A stretch of 64,000 nucleotides of DNA from Cristatella mucedo. Its lineage: Eukaryota > Bryozoa > Phylactolaemata > Cristatellidae. The notes under the pieces are model-generated. The model was given only the letters and a program-made list of their open reading frames with translations, was not told where the DNA came from and made no database searches. The stretch is taken from NCBI GenBank assembly GCA_009760855.2, contig WPIO01000130.1, positions 668,501 through 732,500 of the forward strand. Direction: 5' to 3'. A program made the translations under genes and the position numbers. Shown here piece after piece: positions 1 through 9,939 of the stretch. Each line of letters starts with the position of its first letter. Positions within the stretch are counted from its first letter, which is position 1.

Positions 1-119
1 CGCTAAACTGGTCAAGTTACTAGAGTTGCTAGCGACTACTAGCGTTTCCTACGCTAAAATCGCTAGGAACCGGAAATGCAATAGCCTCTAGTTGAAAGAA
101 ATGATCAAGAACAGGTTTT

Positions 120-250
120 GTTCTGTATGCCTCGCGCTGGTTAAACGTGGCCCTACTCAGTTGCACAATGTAAACTCTCCTGCGTAACACCCAAATAGTC
201 TTTGTGGCTTTGTGGAGTTACAGACGGAGATGCATTACACTACATAATGT
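120..250 (+). mobile_element. LINE family A, 3' end fragment
   Basis: The stretch ending TTTGTGGAGTTACAGACGGAG matches the 3' untranslated end of the LINE at 41.2 kb, including the CTCTCCTGCGTAACACCCA segment. It is 5' truncated. Confidence 0.75.
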
Positions 251-597
251 CCAGATGTATGTCAAGGACGCTTGAGTTTGTATTAAAACATGGATGCTCT
301 CGATAATTTTCTCGCTCTTTTGGCAAACATAAAGTAACTCACAAATTGGAAAGCGAAACTCTCAAAATGGGGTCGGCGAGCATATCTCCGGTAGGCTCTG
401 CACGGAATCTGTCTGTCCAGGCCCAAAATTAACTTTCGATAGATGACCACACAAGCTCCACCATCACATCTGCCTATATGCTCTGCTACAAAACAGAGCA
501 AAGGAGTTTAAGATACCACAACCGACCCTTCGCTCCTTGTGTTCCTGTTATTTCTTCTCCGACTCATCATCAGCTTGTGCTCCCCCAGCGCCTGTCC

Positions 598-825
598 CGA
601 CCTTCCTCCTCTTCCCTTCCTCCTCTTCCCTTCCTCCTCTTCCTCTCCTCCTCTTCCCTTCCTCCTCTTCCCTTCCTCCTCTTCCCTTCCTCCTCTTCCT
701 CTCCTCCTCTTCCTCTCCTCCTCTTCCCTTCCTCCTCTTCCCTTCCTCCTCTTCCCTTCCTCCTCTTCCCTTCCTCCTCTTCCCTTCCTCCTCTTCCCTT
801 CCTCCTCTTCCTCTCCTCCCCACCA
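598..825. repeat. Pyrimidine minisatellite (CTCTTCCCTTCCTC-type)
   Basis: Tandem CTTCCTCCTCTTCC units of about 15 bases form a pure pyrimidine strand. The Ser/Leu/Pro and Glu/Arg frames across it are composition artefacts. Confidence 0.95.
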
Positions 826-965
826 AACTATTCCATTTTCCTCCTCCTCATATCGTACTCAATCTCACATCCTCTGCTCGCGCCTTCCTCCTCGCTCCCG
901 TCCTCGTTCTCACCGTTCCCGTCCTCCTCCGATTCGTCTTCCCTACTCCTCTTCCACCTTCTCTG

Positions 966-1002
<37 letters not shown>

Positions 1003-1004
<2 letters not shown>

Positions 1005-2106
1005 AGCTCGCACTTTTACACTGGTCCCCTTTTCTGCGTTTTATTCACTACGCTCATTAGTCCCTAATGTTCTCTCTCTTCGCTGTAGCTCTATAGCTCT
1101 GCCTACCCTTCTGCCACTACCTCTCAGTCCCCGCAGCCATGACAGAAAGTGCTCACGACCACGTGTCACTCTTTATTTCTCGGCCTCTCGCCTCACATCA
1201 ACGCCCTTTCGGCGGGCCAGGAAGTCTACAACGCACCACCGCGTGCTGAGCCACAACTCGGGCTACGGCTGGCTGAGCAGTCGACGGTGCAATTGGTAGC
1301 GCCGTAGATGTTTCTTGCTGATTTGATTATCAGTCGCAGTGCGCCCGCGGGAGGCAGCTCGACGCCCGGCGACCGCCACGAAGTCGCGAACCCTGACGCG
1401 GTGAAGTGGGTGGGCGGGCGTGGGGAGCGCAAGCTGTCGACGGGAATCGCTGGAAACGCCAGTCTGTACCCTGTGCTCTGGAGCTCGCCGGCCGCCGAAC
1501 GGGCGCCAGAGCCGGAGCGAACTTGGCAGCCGGACCTAATCTTAGTGCCCGCCGAGCGAGGACGGCCTCGGAGAGTCGCGCTCGGATGCTGACGCATTGA
1601 GCAGGCGAAAGAAAATAAAAACACGCCCGAGGCAAAGGGTCCATTATTTAACGTTGCAGCAAATCGCGGCGATCATTATGCGAAGGCTACAATCGGCCAG
1701 TGCCGCGCAGTGCACTACAGCATCGCGTCCGTGAATAATGTCAAGGTAATACGCGACGCTCAATGCACGCGCTCTCAAGGTGACTAGGCAGAACATTCCG
1801 AGCGACTGATCACCGCGAGAGGCTCCGTTGTTCGCAGCTTTTCGCTGCCGTCGGCCGCCACCAGGAGCCGCTCTTTTTCGCGCCGGTGCGAAACCGCCAA
1901 CGAGGCTCGATGTTATCGCGCTCGTGCACTTTCTACGAGCCGCCACCGCCCGCCGCGACGGAGGCTGCACTTTCTCAGCCGCCGCGGCTGCGTACGTTCT
2001 CTGCCGGAGCGAAGTGGCTGCGGCGACGCCGCCGAGCGCCTCAAACCTACCACAATCGACACTCACCCACCCACCCATCCCCCGAAGCCAGCTCTTTCTC
2101 GGCGAG
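1003..2106. other. 3' flank of BBS10, no gene recognised
   Basis: The sequence is GC- and CpG-rich from about 1220 onward. The short frames here (1308-1592 + and 1644-2126 -) have no recognisable domain; an AATAAA occurs on the plus strand at 1614. It probably includes the BBS10 3' untranslated region. Confidence 0.4.
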
Positions 2107-4038
2107 CTAGCATCGATAGAGGCCATTCGATTGCTGCCGGCCCATGGCGGCTGCTGCGGCCGCAGGCAGGATTAAGTCCGTCTTTAGTAGCTGCCCTACG
2201 AGAGCGACGACGTGAAGCACGAGTAGCTGCTTGCTTCGGAACGGATGCAGTGCGCCGAGCCGAGCGCTAGAGCCCGTCGATGCGTGCACGCCCTCAGCGG
2301 CGGCGGCGGCGGCGCCGCCGGCCGAGCGTGCCGCCGCCTTCAGCGCGAGCAGCGTGGCCGGCCAGCGCGGCTTGGAGAACGAGTAGGCATTGTCGTGCAG
2401 CGCCCTCGGCACGCTCAGCAGAGCGTCGGCCACCAGGCGCAGCGCCGCCGAGCCGCGGCTGACGCCGCTTGCCGCCAGGTGCTCGGAGATCTGGTGGTGC
2501 AGGCCGATCTCGAACGCTCCGCCGACGGGGAAAGTGCACAGCGTCAGCTCGGCCGGACCGCCGTCCGTGCTGCCGCGCACACCACCAACGTCGGCGCCGT
2601 GGCAGCAGGCGTGATCTTCGCCGACGACGAGGGCGCTTCGCACGCACCTGAGCGCGTCGCGAACGCAGTCGTGCAGCTGCTGGCACAGGCCATCCGTGGG
2701 GCCGCACACGAGCAGCGTTCGCGGGCTGCACGCGGCCGTGCGTAGCCCGACCAGGTTCGTGTAGACGGCGGCGCAGCCGCCGGCGGCCGCAGCCACGAGC
2801 TGGACACAGTCGCGTGCGAGGCCGACGGCCGTCGGCGGCAGGCGGCCGTGCAGCAGATACTCGGCGGCGTCGTGCACCAGCGGCACGCCGGCGAGCGTGG
2901 CAAGCAGCTGCGCCTCGTCGTCGGGCACGGCCTGCACGAAGTCGACACCGTGTGCGTCGCACTGTCGACGCTCGAGGTCGCTCAGCGCTCGCGTCGTCAC
3001 GAGCAGCGTCACGCCGGCACGCGAGCACTGCGCCAGAAACCGACCGACGCGATCGGCTCGAGCGGCGAACGCCGCCGGCAGGGCGCTGCTGCCGCTGCCG
3101 TCCGGCAGGGCGTCGAGTATCAGTCGAGCGTCACTCGTCGCCGCCGGTGCTCCGTCGTCGTCATCACAACGGTCGTCGTCGTCGCCCTCGATGCTGCACG
3201 ACATGACGAGGAAGCGCGTCGGCGAGTCTTCGCAGTCGCCATCGGCTGTGCACAGCCGCATCTCCGCTTCGCCTTCGGCCGCTGCCGCCTCGTCCTCTGC
3301 GTCCGGTCGCGGCAGCGGCTGCTCCTGCCGCCGCTGCGCCGCGTAGTGGCACCGACGGCTGAGCAGCACGCCGTCGACGATGCGCGATGAAGCGGCCGGC
3401 TTGTTGCTGCTCTGCACGCACAGCGAGCCGAAGTTGCCCGTCACCACGTCGAGTATCTGCGGCAGCCGGCGCACGTCGCCCGGCGTCCAGCCGAGCAGGT
3501 AGTCTCGCACGAGCGTCGACAGCGACTGTACGTCGTACTCGAGCAGGTGGCAGCCGAGGCTACCGCGAATGATGTGCAGCAGGCCGTCGCGGAAGCCGGC
3601 CACGTCTCGCCCCGCCGTGCAGAGCACGAAGGCGCGCTCATGCAGACGCCGCAGCTGCTTCGGAAGCGACTCGGCGACCGCCTGGCCCAGCTCGGCGGAC
3701 AGCTGGAGCGGCGGCGGCGCCAGGCCGCCGGCCACGCGGTCTCGCGCCAACCGCAGCATCTCGTTCAGTAGCACGATGTAGCTCTTCGTGTTGTCACCCG
3801 TCAGGTCGTGGTGCCGCCGCGCGCACTCGACAATCAGGCGCGCGCACGGGTGCTGGGCGACGGCGAGCGAGCGCAGTATGCGCAGGCCGCTGTTGGTCAC
3901 CAGCAGCTTGCCTGTGCTCGTCACGACCAGCGTGCTCTTGAAGCTCGGCCCGAAGCCGGCGGTCACGGCGCCGGCCAGCGCCTCGCTGACGGCGAGCAGT
4001 CCGTCCAGGCTCAGCTGCTGACGCTCGCCGTCGCTCAT
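2107..4038 (-). CDS. BBS10: Bardet-Biedl syndrome 10-like chaperonin
   Basis: BBS10 is a vertebrate-type group II chaperonin relative which, with MKKS/BBS6 and BBS12, helps fold and assemble the BBSome that moves membrane cargo in cilia. The 643-residue protein (human about 720) starts at the ATG at 4038, where family similarity begins (SDGERQQLSLDGLLAVSEAL); the frame stays open upstream to 4302 but only as low-complexity Arg/Ser/Pro sequence, so I reject that start. Family landmarks seen: an equatorial N-terminus with GPSFKSTLV, GDNTKSYIVLL at 81-91 in the nucleotide-loop position, SRIVDGVLLSRR near the apical domain, LLVCGPTDGLCQQLHDCV, and PVGGAFEIGLHH at 514-525 near the end. The nucleotide motif is degenerate compared with the GDGTT of CCT subunits, as in other BBS10 proteins. 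No intron is evident. The exon is strongly GC- and CpG-rich. MKKS or BBS12 are the alternatives; the PVGGxFEI block favours BBS10. Confidence 0.88.
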   Translation of the reverse strand: MSDGERQQLSLDGLLAVSEALAGAVTAGFGPSFKSTLVVTSTGKLLVTNSGLRILRSLAVAQHPCARLIVECARRHHDLTGDNTKSYIVLLNEMLRLARDRVAGGLAPPPLQLSAELGQAVAESLPKQLRRLHERAFVLCTAGRDVAGFRDGLLHIIRGSLGCHLLEYDVQSLSTLVRDYLLGWTPGDVRRLPQILDVVTGNFGSLCVQSSNKPAASSRIVDGVLLSRRCHYAAQRRQEQPLPRPDAEDEAAAAEGEAEMRLCTADGDCEDSPTRFLVMSCSIEGDDDDRCDDDDGAPAATSDARLILDALPDGSGSSALPAAFAARADRVGRFLAQCSRAGVTLLVTTRALSDLERRQCDAHGVDFVQAVPDDEAQLLATLAGVPLVHDAAEYLLHGRLPPTAVGLARDCVQLVAAAAGGCAAVYTNLVGLRTAACSPRTLLVCGPTDGLCQQLHDCVRDALRCVRSALVVGEDHACCHGADVGGVRGSTDGGPAELTLCTFPVGGAFEIGLHHQISEHLAASGVSRGSAALRLVADALLSVPRALHDNAYSFSKPRWPATLLALKAAARSAGGAAAAAAEGVHASTGSSARLGALHPFRSKQLLVLHVVALVGQLLKTDLILPAAAAAAMGRQQSNGLYRC

Positions 4039-4460
4039 GCTCAGCCTTCGGGCGGCGGTCGTGCGAGCGAGCGGCGGCGGCGGCCGGCTATCCAGGTGGC
4101 GACGACACGCGACACGCGCGTGGGCTCCTGCCTGCGCGCCGTCTCGCGTCCAGCCTGCCTGCTTGCCAGAAGGCCGCCGGCTTGAGCTTATAAAAGACGA
4201 ACGATGGGGCTTCCGGTTGCTGCGCGCGCGCGAGCGAGCGAGCGCTCCAGAAAGGGCAAGAGGCGGGCCGGTTTTTGTGCCGCCCGTAACCAAGGAGGTC
4301 ACCGTCCAACCCGACGCAGGCGCCCGGTCTCCACTGGTCGTTTACTGGGATTCTAGGAGCGTGCGCGAAGTGAGTAAATGCCGCAGGCTCGAATCACGGT
4401 TCGTGGCGCTCCACGGTCGGTCCGATTAGGCAGCGTCGGCGCCGCAACACGGGACGACCG
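4039..4460 (-). promoter_or_regulatory. GC-rich 5' flank of BBS10-like gene
   Basis: The sequence just upstream of the BBS10 start is CpG-dense and contains a TATAAAAG-type stretch near 4187 (readable on either strand as TTATAA). This fits a CpG-island promoter. No transcription start can be fixed from sequence alone. Confidence 0.35.
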
Positions 4461-4698
4461 AAGGCGCGACGGAAGTTGACCGCCAAGCAAGGGTAATATT
4501 GGACTCGCCGAACGGCGGCGAGATGGCCCTGCGGCCACACGGCGGGCAGAAACAATGACGTGCCAAATCAATCTCTTTGTGACAGTGCTTGAGATTCTGG
4601 GCGGCTCACGAATTATAATACTTAGGAACAGTGTTTGTCATTAACGATTGTGCAGGCGGTATTAAAAGCTCATCTCAAGCGATGGATAGCTAGCTGTA

Positions 4699-4871
4699 CA
4701 GTCGACTCCGCGTGTAAGAATATCGGATATAGGAAGACTCCTCTTATAAGAATAGCAGTTTCACGTCGCAAATTTACTCAAGCTATAGCCTCACTTCGGA
4801 TGTGAGAATACTCCGCTTATAAGATCCGCCATTTTCCGGCCCGAGCGTATTCTTGTATGGGGAGTCAACTG
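4699..4871. mobile_element. pogo/Tigger-like MITE
   Basis: A 173-bp element has imperfect terminal inverted repeats starting CAGTCGACTCC at the left and ending GGAGTCAACTG at the right; the match continues inward to TGTAAGAATA. It is flanked by TA on both sides (4697-4698 and 4872-4873), the target duplication of the Tc1/mariner/pogo superfamily. It has no coding capacity. Confidence 0.7.
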
Positions 4872-5885
4872 TATTCGGGCCTTTGAAGTAAATCCATACG
4901 CTATGACTGGTGCCGAGCGCACGTGCCTCTCGGTGTCTTTGGAAAATACTACTCTATGCTATGGAAGCGGACTTATTATTATGGTACTGACATTCTTGAG
5001 TGCTTCGGTGTTCTTCTATCGTCTGCAGACCTGCGCGCACTAATACTGCTTCTGTTACGCAACTCGTTTGTCGTTCTTAGAGGCGCTGGCCGCACGGCTA
5101 TCGGTCACGGGTCTGCAAGTACTAAAAACTGTTCATTGAGTGTGTTTTTTGTGAAGGACTATAGTACAGGAGCCTCTACGGCGTGTTCGTAACAATTTCT
5201 GTAAAACGAATGATTGCCCATGACCCTCAGCAGTCGTCTTGTGCTAGGCTCATTGGTTGTGACTATTAGCTATGTGAGCATTGCACCTTTTGCTGTCTGC
5301 TCCGCCAAAATATGGTATTCGAAAAAGTAATCACTTGCTGAAATCTCGCTAATTCAACGGCAGTGTTCAACCAGAATTGAGGGAATTGCAGGACAGTATT
5401 AGAACAAAACTTTCGAGAATTCGGAATCAATACTCATGTAAAATACGGAGATCCTGAAACCAACAGTTGACTGCCTCGCACTTGCATTATTTGCACCGAT
5501 AGGGCTTTACCTAGACTTCTTTTGGAACCGATGCTTGGAGGTTCGGGTGACAAAGTTCGAAACACAGGACAACGCAAATACCGCATTTTGAGCGGTAAGT
5601 CTTGCTTGCAAGCGATCTTTCTACAAAGTTTCCTCTTAACCCAAAAATGGTACGCATGATATTTTTTCGTGACTCCGAAGGGAGCTCCCCAGAAAAATGC
5701 AATCTTTGACTGTAGGTTCAGCTAACAGGTTCAACCAGGTTACGCTCGTGGAGCAGCTGTCAACAAACTCAGTGCGTCCACATTGAATATTTGACTTTCT
5801 AAACCAACGGTTTAGGTTGCTGTCAAACTTTTATGCGACCAGCATGCTTTGGTATTTTCCAAGGCTAGGGATAGGAATCCGTCTG
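4872..5885. other. No feature recognised
   Basis: Unique-looking, roughly 45 per cent GC sequence without a convincing frame, repeat or splice-bounded exon. Confidence 0.5.
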
Positions 5886-6480
5886 TCAAAAAGTGCCGCA
5901 TTGGGCGATCGGCTTTCTGGCACTTCTCAATGTTCCTTTCTCATCGTCCCCGCGCAGCGGCATAAAGTAGTAGAAGGGTTGCAGTGAATATCTTCCAGCC
6001 TCACCAAAAATGTAACGCATCTCCATCTGTAACTCCACAAAGCCACAAAGACTATGTGGGTAATCCGCAGGAAAGTTTTGTATAGCGCACTCACAGCCTG
6101 AGCGGCTTTCGATACGCATTCGGTAGCCAACAGACTTCGTCGCATGCAACTAAGGGAAAGTGAGAAGCATGGCAGAGTCAGGAGAGAAATTGAGGTAGTG
6201 AGTAGCATGAAAGTAGCAGCTCAGGACCGCTGGAAAGTACGAGCCATAGCCGGCAGCCGGAGAGTAGTAGTCGTTGAATAAGAATTGTGGAAGCGAGTTC
6301 CACAGTCTAGGACCTGCAGAGCTCAAGTTTCTCTCACCAACAGTCCGTAAGTTTTTGGTTTTGAATCGTCGTAGGGGGCAGCAATCTTGTAAAGACATGA
6401 TCAGAAGCAAAGGCGTAGCGTTTTGAGATTCGAGCCAAGGAAAAGTATGCCGATTACTGATGTTGATCAAACTGGTGCTG
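5886..6480 (-). mobile_element. LINE family A fragment
   Basis: The minus strand encodes the LINE C-terminal block SSAGPRLWNSLPQFL followed by the family-A 3' tail, with frameshifts and stops. It lies back-to-back with the next fragment in opposite orientation. Confidence 0.8.
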
Positions 6481-6689
6481 GTATCACGAGTTGCCTCTAG
6501 GCTTCGACGTGACAGCTGGAAGCCTGTTCAAGTCTGCTGTAGAACGACGTGTTGTGGGCCAAGGCAAGCGGGTCCTTGAACTTCACCATCTTTTCGGTGC
6601 AACATGATTCGTTCTATTAATTGCGTTTTCGCTCCTCGAGCTCTTTGTTAAGTAGCAGATTGTCAAAAATAAACAGGCATCAACGTGCG

Positions 6690-7420
6690 AGTAACATGAA
6701 TCCACCTGGAGCCCAATTCGATCGACTTAAGAAAAATGCTTCTGCAACAATAGTTCGATCCGTATTGAAGATTAGGAACTGTCTATTGCGGTTTCTGGCT
6801 AAATATTTCACTATCACTAGGTCTCTGTTTTTGTCTACGCTGGACTACTATAATTCTGTTTTGGTTGTTCTACCAAAAAAGCTAGTAGGCCTATGTATCT
6901 GGTGATGTACATGGCTTTGAAGTTGATTTTTATCAGTCCGAACGGTTCAGCTATGTGTCTCCTTTGCTGAAGGAGCAGTGATAGTTCCAGATTGGTCAAC
7001 GGATATAGAGCAGAATGCTTGCTCTGATCGCCAAGGCTCGCCATAGCTTGACTCCTTCAGACCTAGCTGACAGCATCACCAGTTTCAGCCTCCTCGTGCT
7101 CTCAGGTCCTTGGGACTCAACTTACACAGTTCTTTCGAAACGACATATTCTCTTCTGCTTCTGACTGGGGCATGCCATTTCCAGCCGTTCTGAGCTGCTA
7201 CTTCCACGGTACTCACTTCCTCAACTGCTCTCCTGACTCAGCCATGATTTTCACTTTCTCTTTGTTGCGTGAGATAAATTCTTTGGCAATCTTATGCAAA
7301 CCGAAAGTCACTTAGGCTTTGAGTGCAATATAGAATTCTCTTTAGAGTAACACCCACTAAATCATGGCTTTGCGGAATTACAGATGGCGATCCATTACAG
7401 GGCAATATACTTTCGCCCTA
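6690..7420 (+). mobile_element. LINE family A fragment
   Basis: The plus strand retains LDYYNSVLVVLPKK, matching LDYCNSLLAGLPKK of the better copy at 40.6 kb, then degenerate C-terminal sequence and a family-A tail near 7320-7400. It is heavily mutated. Confidence 0.7.
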
Positions 7421-7619
7421 AAAGCTGACTCCAGTTTCCTCGGGTTATCTGAAACCATAAGCATGACGGCTTTGCGTTGACTCCTTTAACTGCCTCGTTT
7501 GCAGTACCAATGGGAGTTGGCCCGCCAAATCTTCCAATGTCCTCAGCAAGATCGGCAAGCAGTGGTGCTCTAGCATAATCCAGAAGCTTCGGGAGGATTT
7601 AAGTACTCTAAAGCTTTGC

Positions 7620-7750
7620 TTGGCTGTCCAGACCCAGCAGTAATATGCATATCAACTATCATCACATGTAATGTCTCTAGAAAGAGATTTGGTTCTCTGG
7701 TGGTGCCATACAAATGTATTACTATTATTGTCATCATTAAGCTGCTGACA
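7620..7750 (+). mobile_element. LINE family B tail remnant
   Basis: The segment TCTAGAAAGAGATTTGGTTC...GGTGCCATACAAATG resembles the family-B tail, followed by (TTATTA)-type sequence. Confidence 0.5.
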
Positions 7751-7759
7751 CCAAAGATT

Positions 7760-8653
7760 GGCTTGCTCAAGGAACAGCAGCCGGATTTGGTGAATGCTCT
7801 GGTAGATTGCTACGTCCGCGTCGTCTTTCCTAGTTCATCCAGCGGTACAACAAATTGCACAGACCTAACGCCCATAACTCACCAAACGGTAAGGACCGAG
7901 TACCAGAGTGCCTCTAGCACACTATCAGTATCAACGGTCTGGCCATAGCTAAAAGAATCGCCTGAGTTTTTGAAGTGGTGCGGCTGGCCACTCAGGCAGA
8001 CTCTCTTAGCGCGGTTTTGAGAGTTGAAGTTCGGCACAACGATTCACTGACTGGCAGACGGTCACCAAAAGAGCGTCTTCTACGGTCACGTTCCATAGGC
8101 GGGGTCAGAAGTTAAATACGTATGTAATTAAATATCGCGAAGCTGAAAAGTCGGCCCATTGGGGAATACCTCGTAAGCGGCCTCCTGCGAAAAGTCAGTG
8201 GCCCTGCACATGTTTCACCACCTCGGGGCACTGCATCATTTCAATGCTGGGAACCTTAAGTGCTGGGCCAAGGTTCAGAACGAGGCTTAGCCAGCAACCG
8301 AGAACTCCGACACTCGGGCGACTTCGGTGACGTCGAGCGGACGCTCCGGACGCTGCTGTTCTCTTTTGGCAAGCAGTGCGTGCGGTGCACTCGGAGAATG
8401 CTCGAGAGAATGCCTGGCGGCATATCTCGAAGGATCGCTCGAGTGCGCATTCAGCGAGCGTCAAAGTGGAAATCCAGGTGGGCTACCATTGGCAAATCCA
8501 AGACACAAATCGCTCGCCCCTATCTTCTCCAGAACTCCAGCATATTGCCGGAAATTGGGTGTTTGTACACGACAAATGAGCAGCGTCGCGCTGCACCTAC
8601 GACTAGTTAACTGTGCTATAGTGAGTAGCTAGTCCGATCAGTATCAGCGATGC
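7760..8653. other. No feature recognised
   Basis: Overlapping short frames at 8195-8632 occur on both strands, but none resembles a known domain. It may be decayed repeat. Confidence 0.4.
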
Positions 8654-8661
8654 GTCTAGGT

Positions 8662-9066
8662 CAGTGTTCGGCGAACGTTTTGGCCTACTAGGTCATTTCA
8701 GGAGGTCAAGAGGGTTTACGAAGCCAGAAGAAACCACGCCTACTCCACCGGGATGATGGTGTGGGGGTAGCCAGACGAACAGACAGACAGTTGCAACAGA
8801 CGCACAGATGCTCAAGGCAATTATAGGGGTAGACATTTATCGTCCCTGTCCGATCAGGCGCTTATGTTTCATACGAGTGCCTGACATCAGTTATAAAAAT
8901 AAACACGGGCCACTGCTTGAGCTGCAACCAACAGTATTGAAGGGAAATGAAACCATGACAGTTCAATTAGGCCGGATCCGACAATAAATAATTAGGGGAT
9001 GTTAGGCCGGACTAGGGTACCGGCTAGGCTTTATTTGGCCTAAAGGCCGGAGTTTGCCGACCTCTG
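8662..9066. mobile_element. Non-autonomous hAT element with 8-bp target duplication
   Basis: A 405-bp element begins CAGTGTTCGGCGAACG and ends in the imperfect inverted repeat TTTGCCGACCTCTG. Both sides carry the identical 8-base direct repeat GTCTAGGT (8654-8661 and 9067-9074), the diagnostic hAT target-site length. There is no transposase frame inside. Confidence 0.82.
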
Positions 9067-9939
9067 GTCTAGGTAAGCGTAAGGATTATCGTCCGTTTCG
9101 TGCATAGCGTTTCGGAGAAGGACTTTTACTTACCACTAATGTACAAGCTAGGCAGTCGGCGTATTTTTTATTTAAACTGCAATACGTTAAGGCACTTTCA
9201 GCAGGAATCTAGAATACCTAGGAGATTTGTAATATTTCAAGTGATTCTCGTTCAGACTCAAATGAGAGGGATAGGCCGCAATGACATGATCCCTCCTCAT
9301 TAAGGAAAATTAGATATCCATGCCTGAGTGTGGCGAAATTAGTCACTTTAGGAGATACTGTCCGTATCTAAATCCATATTGGGGAATATAAGCAATAGAG
9401 GTCTGGAAACGATTTTAGGTTGATGTCACGGGGGACAGACAACATTCGAGGGTTAGTCTCACCGTCCTTAGTGCGTACGCCAGATCGAAAGTAAAAAAAA
9501 GCTGGTGCGAGGAAAATTAATGAAAAAGAATTCCGGATGGTAGTTGACGCCGGCTTGGAATTAGTGTTTGTTAGCGAAACTATTAGAGCCCTGCAGGGAT
9601 GACAGAGGCATAGAAGCATTTCTGTGGTGTCACAGGACACTGGGTTGAAATTTTGGTCTACAAGGAGGTTAAATTGAGTATCGATGGCAAGACCAAATTC
9701 TGCCGTGTTATTTTATTCGATATAGATGACGCGAATCGCGGATTTAGATTGCCTGGCGCCCAGGAGAGCTAAAGTGAATCTCTGGGAGATGCGGTTACAA
9801 GTCAATTGGCGTCTTGCCAATCTAGAAGTCAATGTGGCGGAAAGTATTTGTGTTAGAAATTAGAGATCAGTAATGATATCAGCTCGATCAGAGCAAGTGG
9901 TTTAGTGTAACGCCGATTAAGTGTCAGAGGGACCTTGGT

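Noticed and set aside
478-1299. Long frames rich in Ser/Pro/Leu (+) and Glu/Arg (-)
   Set aside because: They are translations of the pyrimidine minisatellite and CT tract; no domain and no sequence outside the repeat supports a gene.
1308-1592. 94-codon plus-strand frame followed by AATAAA at 1614
   Set aside because: Overlapping frames of similar length occur on both strands in this CpG-rich DNA and no domain is recognisable; the AATAAA alone is not enough.
4039-4302. Upstream in-frame start for BBS10 at 4302
   Set aside because: The extra 88 residues are low-complexity and have no counterpart in the family; similarity begins at the ATG at 4038.
2245-4429. Many long plus-strand frames opposite BBS10
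   Set aside because: They are shadows caused by high GC; the minus frame has clear chaperonin motifs.
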